Positions 58,718 through 64,000 of a stretch of 64,000 nt of DNA are shown in pieces. The DNA is from Microbacteriaceae bacterium. Lineage in GTDB: Bacteria > Actinomycetota > Actinomycetes > Actinomycetales > Microbacteriaceae. The number at the start of each line of letters is the position of its first letter. Positions within the stretch are counted from its first letter, which is position 1. The stretch spans positions 1 through 64,000 of the forward strand of contig CANKTR010000004.1 in NCBI GenBank assembly GCA_947486475.1, written 5' to 3'. The notes beneath the pieces were generated by a model. That model had not been told where the DNA came from. It did not search any database and saw only the letters and a program-made list of their open reading frames with translations. Made by a program: the position numbers and the translations under genes.

Positions 58718-59383
58718 CTAGTTGAGCAAACCGAACTGTTCCGCCTGTTCGGTGGGTCCCGCCACGAGGACTTCGTCAAACTCAGAAACCACCGTGTCGC
58801 TGTCCGCGTTGACCCAGTTTCCGTTTCCGGTCTTGACCGCCATCACCGTGACGCCGTAGCGTTTGCGGATTTCCGAATCGCCAAGGCGGGTGCCGATGAT
58901 GTGCTGATTGGCCGTGGTTTTGATGATGACGTACGTTTCGTCGACCTCGATGAAGTCTGTCGAGCCCTTGACCTGGTGGGCGACGCGACGCCCCATATCG
59001 TGTTCGGGGTAGACGATGTGGTGAACACCGATTTGCCCGAGGATTTCTCCGTGCTCCATCGACGTCGCCTTCGCCCAGACCTCTTTGGCCCCGATTTTGA
59101 CGAGATACGCGGCGATCAGGATGCTGGCCAGAATGTCGGACCCAATCGCGATAACACAGACATCGAAATCTTTGATTTGAAGCTGCTCAAAAGCTTCCCC
59201 GACACCGGGGTCGACCCGAACCACCTTCGTCAGGTGTCCATTGAATTGTTGGACTCGGTCTGCGCTTGTTTCAATCCCCAACACCTCCACCCCGCTTTCC
59301 ACGAGTTCGAGGGCCAACGCTCCACCGAAGCGCCCTAACCCAAATACGGCTGCGTTGCGGACGCTCTTTCGGGTACCGCCCAT
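58718..59383 (-). CDS. Potassium uptake regulatory subunit (TrkA/KtrA)
   Basis: Cytosolic ring-forming NAD/ATP-binding subunit gating the K+ channel. The 221-residue protein has one RCK-N domain (NAAVFGLGRFGGALALELVE, SVGVEVLGIE-type second strand) and one RCK-C domain (GSTDFIEVDETYVIIKT and VSEFDEVLVAGPT), the KtrA layout. The start is placed at ATG 59383, 4 nt after the trkH stop; an ATG 13 codons upstream at 59422 would overlap trkH by 35 nt and add a basic tail. Confidence 0.88.
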   Translation of the reverse strand: MGGTRKSVRNAAVFGLGRFGGALALELVESGVEVLGIETSADRVQQFNGHLTKVVRVDPGVGEAFEQLQIKDFDVCVIAIGSDILASILIAAYLVKIGAKEVWAKATSMEHGEILGQIGVHHIVYPEHDMGRRVAHQVKGSTDFIEVDETYVIIKTTANQHIIGTRLGDSEIRKRYGVTVMAVKTGNGNWVNADSDTVVSEFDEVLVAGPTEQAEQFGLLN

Positions 59384-59387
59384 TTTC

Positions 59388-60752
59388 TTAACCAAGGATT
59401 GGCCTTTCTTTCGGGTATTCATAGAGATGAGGTCTGTTGCGGAGAACCAGCGCGGTGCTGAGAGTCAGGGGACCAAGTCGTCCAACAATCATTAGGAAGA
59501 TTAGGTTAACAAGCGCCGGATCGGGTAGTCCTGCCGTGATTCCCGTTGACATACCCACGGTTCCGAACGCGCTGATCACCTCAAAGATGATTTTGTCTGT
59601 TGACTCGGCGGTCGACATCTGCATCAGCACCGTAGAAAAGGCGATGTACGCGACCGCGAGAAGTGCGATGGTGATGGCCTGTCGGTGAACAGAGCGGGAA
59701 AGTCGTTTGCCAAAGATGTTGACTGCCGAGTCGCCGCGGAGTTCGGTCCATACGATAAAGGCGAGCACGGCAAATGTCGTGACCTTTATGCCGCCGGCCG
59801 TCCCCGCTGGTCCACCGCCGATAAACATCAGTGCGTCCATGCCAAGCCAGGTTTGCGGGTACATCGCGCCGATGTCAACCGAATTGAATCCTGCGGTTCG
59901 AGTTTGAACGGATTGAAAGAACGCGGCGAGGACTTTGCTCGCCGGGTCGAGTGTTCCGAGGGTTTTTGGGTTCGACCATTCGATTGCACCGATGTAAATC
60001 GTGCCAGCGAGCAGCAAGGCAATGGTCATGAACATGACGATGTTGAAATTCATCGTCCACAGCCTCGGCGCCCAGCCGACTCGGCGAAGCTCCATGATGA
60101 CGGGGAATCCCAGTCCGCCCAGAATGATGAGCGCAGACATCGTCAACGAGACCACAGGGTCGGATACAAAACCCATCATGTTGTCGGAGTACAGGGCGAA
60201 ACCCGCATTGTTGAAACTCGACACAGCGTGGAAAGCGCCCATCCACAGTGCCTTGGGGATCTCGTAGTCATAGACCACCGTGAACCACGCCGCGAGTATT
60301 ACAGCCCCCACCAGCTCCAAAACAATGACCATGCGAACGATCCGAATAATCGTGTCCCCCACCGTTGCATTGTTATCTCGGCCTCGGAACTCGGTGGAGA
60401 TGAGGTCGGAACCGCTGGTTGACAGGCGACGGAAGATCGCGATAGCGACCAGTCCGGAAACAACCATAATTCCCAGACCACCCAGTTGAATCAGCCCCAT
60501 GAGGATGACCTTGCCGAAATCCGACAAAACTGTCGAAACATCAAATACGGACAAACCCGTCACACAGACGGCGCTTGTCGAGGTAAAAAAAGCGTCAATG
60601 AAGGACAGTGGCGCCCCCGTGGTGGACGCCGGCAACATGAACAGCAACGCGCCGATGGTGATGAGAACGAAGTACCCCAAAACAACCACCTGCGTCGGGT
60701 GGAGTGTCGCACGCCATTGAAGGCGCTCGACGAGCGGAGTGTGGGGAATCAC
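59388..60752 (-). CDS. TrkH/KtrB-family potassium uptake protein
   Basis: Integral membrane K+ (or Na+-coupled K+) translocator of 454 residues. It contains four M1-P-M2-type repeats; pore-loop segments include TSTSAVCVTGLSVFD, HAVSSFNNAGFALY, TRTAGFNSVDIG and SAFGTVGMSTGI, each with the filter Gly. Length and the lone partner gene (KtrA-like) favour KtrAB type. It begins with GTG 60752, 6 nt after TAATCT, so it is probably leaderless. The pair is co-transcribed. Confidence 0.92.
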   Translation of the reverse strand: MIPHTPLVERLQWRATLHPTQVVVLGYFVLITIGALLFMLPASTTGAPLSFIDAFFTSTSAVCVTGLSVFDVSTVLSDFGKVILMGLIQLGGLGIMVVSGLVAIAIFRRLSTSGSDLISTEFRGRDNNATVGDTIIRIVRMVIVLELVGAVILAAWFTVVYDYEIPKALWMGAFHAVSSFNNAGFALYSDNMMGFVSDPVVSLTMSALIILGGLGFPVIMELRRVGWAPRLWTMNFNIVMFMTIALLLAGTIYIGAIEWSNPKTLGTLDPASKVLAAFFQSVQTRTAGFNSVDIGAMYPQTWLGMDALMFIGGGPAGTAGGIKVTTFAVLAFIVWTELRGDSAVNIFGKRLSRSVHRQAITIALLAVAYIAFSTVLMQMSTAESTDKIIFEVISAFGTVGMSTGITAGLPDPALVNLIFLMIVGRLGPLTLSTALVLRNRPHLYEYPKERPILG

Positions 60753-60758
60753 ATGCTT

Positions 60759-60776
60759 AGATTACGCCCATAGGCT
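60759..60776. promoter_or_regulatory. Face-to-face leaderless promoters of trkH and nucS
   Basis: Minus strand: TAATCT (60764-60759), 6 nt, GTG of trkH. Plus strand: TAGGCT (60771-60776), 6 nt, GTG of nucS. The two -10 boxes are only 6 bp apart, so each -35 region lies in the other gene and both promoters cannot be occupied by polymerase together. Confidence 0.5.
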
Positions 60777-60782
60777 GGGGAA

Positions 60783-61478
60783 GTGAGATTAGTGGTGGCG
60801 ACTTGTTCCGTGGATTACGCGGGGCGTCTGACGGCCCATCTGCCCCTCGCAACCCGAACGCTGATGCTCAAGAGCGATGGAAGTGTTTTGATTCACTCGG
60901 ATGGCGGGTCGTACAAGCCGCTCAACTGGATGAGCCCGCCGTGTGTCATCGACTTCATGGAACCCGACGAGGACCTTGCCGCGGCCGGCGTTCTCGAATT
61001 GTGGCGGGTGACTCACACGAAAACCGCCGACATGCTCGCCATTTCGATTTTTGAAATTCACCACGATTCAACCCACGAACTGGGCGAGGACCCGGGTCTC
61101 ATCAAAGACGGTGTGGAAGCGGATCTTCAACGTCTCTCGGCGGGGCAAATCGAGGTCTATGGCGAAGGATTTCACGTGATCCGGCGTGAGTACCCGACCG
61201 CGATCGGTCCGGTCGACATCCTCGCGCGTGATTCGAACGAATCCGTTGTCGCGATTGAAATCAAACGTCGTGGCGATATCGACGGAGTGGAACAGTTGAC
61301 GCGGTATCTCGAACTTCTCAACCGGGACACAACCCTGGCGCCGGTCACCGGGATTTTCGCGGCGCAGGAAATCAAGCCACAAGCGCGCACCCTTGCCGAG
61401 GACCGCGGCATCCGCTGTGTGGTTCTCGACCTCGACGCCTTGCGCGGCGGGGAAACCGATCATGACAGGCTGTTTTGA
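60783..61478 (+). CDS. nucS: Mismatch-specific endonuclease NucS
   Basis: Restriction-like nuclease acting in the non-canonical mismatch repair of actinobacteria and archaea, recruited by the beta clamp. In 231 residues: N-terminal DNA-binding/dimerisation domain ([28 protein letters not shown]) and C-terminal catalytic domain with GPVDILARD and [22 protein letters not shown] (D-x-E-I-K PD-(D/E)XK core). The C-terminus [10 protein letters not shown] fits a clamp-binding tail (hydrophobic L-F end). TAGGCT box 6 nt upstream of GTG. Length is normal. Confidence 0.92.
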   Translation: MRLVVATCSVDYAGRLTAHLPLATRTLMLKSDGSVLIHSDGGSYKPLNWMSPPCVIDFMEPDEDLAAAGVLELWRVTHTKTADMLAISIFEIHHDSTHELGEDPGLIKDGVEADLQRLSAGQIEVYGEGFHVIRREYPTAIGPVDILARDSNESVVAIEIKRRGDIDGVEQLTRYLELLNRDTTLAPVTGIFAAQEIKPQARTLAEDRGIRCVVLDLDALRGGETDHDRLF

Positions 61479-62128
61479 TGACCTACACCGCCGTTTTGTT
61501 CGACCTCGATGGAACTCTGGTCGATTCCGCACCGGGAATCTTTCACTGTTTTGAGCACACGTTTCGGATGATGCACCTCGAGTCGCCCAGCCGTGAGGCG
61601 ATGCGCCCGTTCCTTGGACCGCCGCTCGAGGCAACGTTTCGTGATTCGCTGGGGATGTCCGGTGAGGACCTCGAGCGAGCCGTGGCCATCTATCGCGCCG
61701 AATACGCGGCGGGCGGTGCAATCACCGCCGAGCTGTATCCCGGTGTGATCGACGTTGTTCGGGCCGTTCGGGCTGCGGGTATTCCTGTAGCGCTGGCGAC
61801 TTCCAAAGTGGAATCGGGGGTGCGAATGGTTCTTCGGCACTTTGACCTGGTCGATGACTTCGACGTGCTCGGAACCGCAACGGATGACGACACCCGCTCG
61901 AGCAAAGCCGACGTGGTTCAGTTTGCGCTCGAATCCCTGAGCGACGCGGGTGCGGACACCTCCCGAGTCGTTCTCGTCGGTGACCGAATTCACGACGTTG
62001 ACGGAGCCGCTGCTCACAACGTCGAGTGCATCCTGGTGGAATGGGGCTACGGGAATCCCGCCGAATGGGATGCCGCTGGTGCCCGAGCGTCCACACCCGA
62101 GCATTTGCGGGAACTACTGGGGGTTTAG
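61475..62128 (+). CDS. HAD-superfamily phosphatase, phosphoglycolate phosphatase-like
   Basis: A 217-residue phosphatase: motif [16 protein letters not shown] with nucleophile Asp9, type I cap (residues 20-80), motif [11 protein letters not shown], motif III Lys in SSKADVV and motif [19 protein letters not shown]. It belongs to the Gph/PgmB-like branch; substrate could be 2-phosphoglycolate produced by DNA repair, which would suit the neighbouring nucS, with which it overlaps by 4 nt (ATGA). Converges on the copper ATPase gene with a 4-nt overlap. Confidence 0.85.
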   Translation: MMTYTAVLFDLDGTLVDSAPGIFHCFEHTFRMMHLESPSREAMRPFLGPPLEATFRDSLGMSGEDLERAVAIYRAEYAAGGAITAELYPGVIDVVRAVRAAGIPVALATSKVESGVRMVLRHFDLVDDFDVLGTATDDDTRSSKADVVQFALESLSDAGADTSRVVLVGDRIHDVDGAAAHNVECILVEWGYGNPAEWDAAGARASTPEHLRELLGV

Positions 62129-64000
62129 CTCATTCGGAAACCGGCGAGCCGAGCCGAGTTGAGCACCACGAATACGGATGAGAACGCCATGGCGAGACCG
62201 GCAACCGCCGGGCCCATGATTCCCGCGAGAGCGATGGGGATTGCGATCGCGTTGTAGCCGAACGCCCACACCAGGTTTCCGCGAATCGTTCCCAGCGTCG
62301 ACCGCGACAGCCGAATAGCGTCGGCTACTCGGCGTAGGTCAGTGCTCACCAGCACGATGTCGCTGGTTTCAATCGCGACGTCCGTGCCGTGCCCCATTGC
62401 GATTCCAAGATCGGCTTGCGCGAGTGCCGCCGCGTCATTGATTCCGTCACCCACCATCGCCACGACCTCTCCACGTTGTTGAAGACGTGCGATGAGGTCG
62501 CGTTTGTCGGCCGGGTTCATGGCACCGTAGAACTCGTCGATACCTACCTCTCGCGCAACCAATTCGGCGACCACCGTGTTGTCACCCGACGCCATAACGG
62601 TTCGTATTCCCAGTTTTGATAGCGCTTGAATCGCCACCGAGGCACTGGGTTTGACAACGTCACTGATCGCAATGAGGCCCACGACCCCGTCCCCATGCGC
62701 AACGGCAACGAGGGATCGTCCCGCCAAAGTCCACTCAGCGGCTAGTTCCGCGATTGCCGGCGAGACGGAATGTGCCGTTTCGGCAAGCCAATCCAATGAC
62801 CCGGCACGAATAACCGTTGTGCCCAGAATTCCCGTCACCCCACGCCCCGGTTCCGCCACAATTCCGGACGCAACGTCGCCCATGATTCCGCGAGTGGTCG
62901 CTTCGGCGACGACCGACCGAGCCAGCGGGTGATCGGTGCCCATCTCAACACGCGCTGCGTCCCGGAGAACCGTGTCGACCGAAACTCCGTCGCCGAAAAC
63001 ATCGACCACCGATGGGTGTCCGCTCGTCAGCGTTCCGGTCTTGTCAACGATGACGGTCGTGACGCGACGCGTGCTCTCGAGAACGTCAGTTCCGCGAATG
63101 ATGATTCCGCTGCGGGCTCCGCGTCCAGTCCCGGCGAGTAGAGCCATCGGTGTTGCCAGTCCGAGTGCACACGGACAGGCCACGACGAGCGTCGCCACGG
63201 CAATGGACACCGCGTGTGTCGCATCGCCCGAGATGGCGAACCACACGATTCCGCCGATGACTGCAGCCACAATCACGAATGGCACGAACACCGCCGAGAT
63301 GCGGTCGACCAGTTTTTGGACAGGCGCTTTGCCCGCTTGTGCTTCTTCGACCATCCGCGTGAGCCGACCGAGTTCGGTGCCGGCGCCGACCGCGGTAGCT
63401 TCGACGACTAGTCGGCCCCCCGCATTGACCGTTCCGCCGATGAGTGTCGAGCCCGGACTGACGGCAACAGGCACGCTTTCGCCCGTGACGGCACTCGCAT
63501 CGATTGCCGACTGTCCCTCGATGATTCGGCCATCCGTCGGCACAATCCCGCCGGCCAGGACGACGAATGTGTCGCCTTTCTGCACGGCACCGGCGGGAAC
63601 CGTTACTTCACGCCCATCAACGAGGAGAACTGCCTGCTTGGCGGCGGTGTTGAGAAGAGCGGTGAGCGACATTTTGGCCGCTCGTTTAGAACGCGATTCC
63701 AACAAGCGTCCGAGCAACACGAACGCGGTGACCACGGCGGCTGACTCAAAATAAAGCGAATGGGGGCTGTAGCCAAACAACGCCAATTCCATACGCATCC
63801 CGATCATGCCCGCCATCGTGAAAAACAGTGCATACATCGACCACAGGTAGGCCACCGCAACCCCGAGCGATACGAGAGTGTCCATCGTCGTTGCACCGTG
63901 GCGCGCATTGCGCAGCGCCGCTCGGTGGAATGGCCACGCCCCCCAGGTGACGATCGGCGTGGTGAGTGCGGCAGCCACCCACTGAAATCCGTCGAATTGC
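62125..64000 (-). CDS. copA: Heavy-metal (copper-type) P1B-ATPase, N-terminus beyond the right edge
   Basis: C-terminal 625 residues visible; the frame is open to the edge (FDGFQWVAAALTTP), so the metal-binding domain and first helices are missing from the window. Features: TGES actuator motif, VVACPCALGLATP (CPC ion-binding motif), phosphorylation site VDKTGTLTSG, HP motif GTDHPLARSV, ATP-site GDGINDAAALAQADLGIAMG and the last helices with NLVWAFGYNAIAIPIA. The YN and MA residues in the last two helices favour Cu(I) export. No CopY/CsoR regulator is visible. Confidence 0.9.
   Translation of the reverse strand, partial: QFDGFQWVAAALTTPIVTWGAWPFHRAALRNARHGATTMDTLVSLGVAVAYLWSMYALFFTMAGMIGMRMELALFGYSPHSLYFESAAVVTAFVLLGRLLESRSKRAAKMSLTALLNTAAKQAVLLVDGREVTVPAGAVQKGDTFVVLAGGIVPTDGRIIEGQSAIDASAVTGESVPVAVSPGSTLIGGTVNAGGRLVVEATAVGAGTELGRLTRMVEEAQAGKAPVQKLVDRISAVFVPFVIVAAVIGGIVWFAISGDATHAVSIAVATLVVACPCALGLATPMALLAGTGRGARSGIIIRGTDVLESTRRVTTVIVDKTGTLTSGHPSVVDVFGDGVSVDTVLRDAARVEMGTDHPLARSVVAEATTRGIMGDVASGIVAEPGRGVTGILGTTVIRAGSLDWLAETAHSVSPAIAELAAEWTLAGRSLVAVAHGDGVVGLIAISDVVKPSASVAIQALSKLGIRTVMASGDNTVVAELVAREVGIDEFYGAMNPADKRDLIARLQQRGEVVAMVGDGINDAAALAQADLGIAMGHGTDVAIETSDIVLVSTDLRRVADAIRLSRSTLGTIRGNLVWAFGYNAIAIPIALAGIMGPAVAGLAMAFSSVFVVLNSARLAGFRMS

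Overview
The window looks like chromosome from a high-G+C Gram-positive (actinobacterial) genome, most likely a compact Microbacteriaceae-type organism (order Micrococcales). Reasons: SenX3/RegX3-type phosphate control with GTTCACC direct repeats, NucS in place of MutS-type repair, a DUF3618/holin-like/YtxH-like envelope trio, an APS-kinase-fused CysN, many GTG starts, very tight gene packing (4-bp overlaps, convergent genes sharing stop codons), and many genes whose start codon lies 6-7 nt after a TANNNT box, the signature of leaderless transcripts. The species cannot be named from the sequence alone.

Layout. 0-4.4 kb: a phosphate-uptake operon on the minus strand (pstC-pstA-pstS and a secreted protein running off the left edge) behind a PHO box. 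4.4-7.8 kb: an SDR oxidoreductase, a DUF1801 protein, an unusual GNAT-AAA+ fusion and a 3-methyladenine-type DNA glycosylase. 7.8-14.9 kb: a surface-glycan region with a flippase-like membrane protein, two sulfotransferases, a GT2 glycosyltransferase, a DegT-type sugar aminotransferase and a GT39-like membrane protein. 15-17.7 kb: TetR regulator plus acetoacetyl-CoA synthetase. 17.7-26.4 kb: a near-complete myo-inositol catabolic cluster (LacI regulator and iolG on one strand; iolE, iolC, a Cgl0159-family protein, iolB, a second Gfo/Idh/MocA dehydrogenase and iolD on the other) with a CpG-centred LacI operator on the divergent promoter. 26.5-28.2 kb: a second GT39-like paralogue. 28.2-32.7 kb: an apparent nitrogen-compound catabolic operon (one-TM small protein, NCS1 permease, zinc alcohol dehydrogenase, tandem nitrilase). 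32.7-43.9 kb: a second glycan region with GT61, a gene-remnant scar beside tRNA-Arg, the PAPS-forming cysD and cysNC genes, an unknown membrane protein, GT4, three paralogous P-loop sulfotransferase-like genes, tRNA-Ser(GCT), an LCP ligase and tRNA-Ser(UGA).

44-64 kb is mainly housekeeping: a HAD phosphatase, serS and pheA operon; a VanY-type carboxypeptidase lipoprotein; phoU facing away from senX3-regX3 across a second PHO-like repeat; a lipoate ligase with its accessory domain at the N-terminus; an MFS exporter; an Lrp regulator; pfkA; hemD; the three envelope genes; an M13 metallopeptidase; a Trk/Ktr potassium system; nucS; a phosphoglycolate phosphatase-like HAD; and a copper-type P-ATPase running off the right edge.

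How the parts fit: the regulator genes at 48-51 kb probably control the pst operon at 0-4 kb through matching 11-bp-spaced repeats. The sulfate-activation genes at 34.5-37.3 kb sit next to three sulfotransferase-like genes and are accompanied by two more at 8.8-11.6 kb, with glycosyltransferases, a flippase-like protein and an LCP enzyme in the same window, which suggests a sulfated cell-surface glycan. All domain assignments are from reading the translated sequence; no database search was run.
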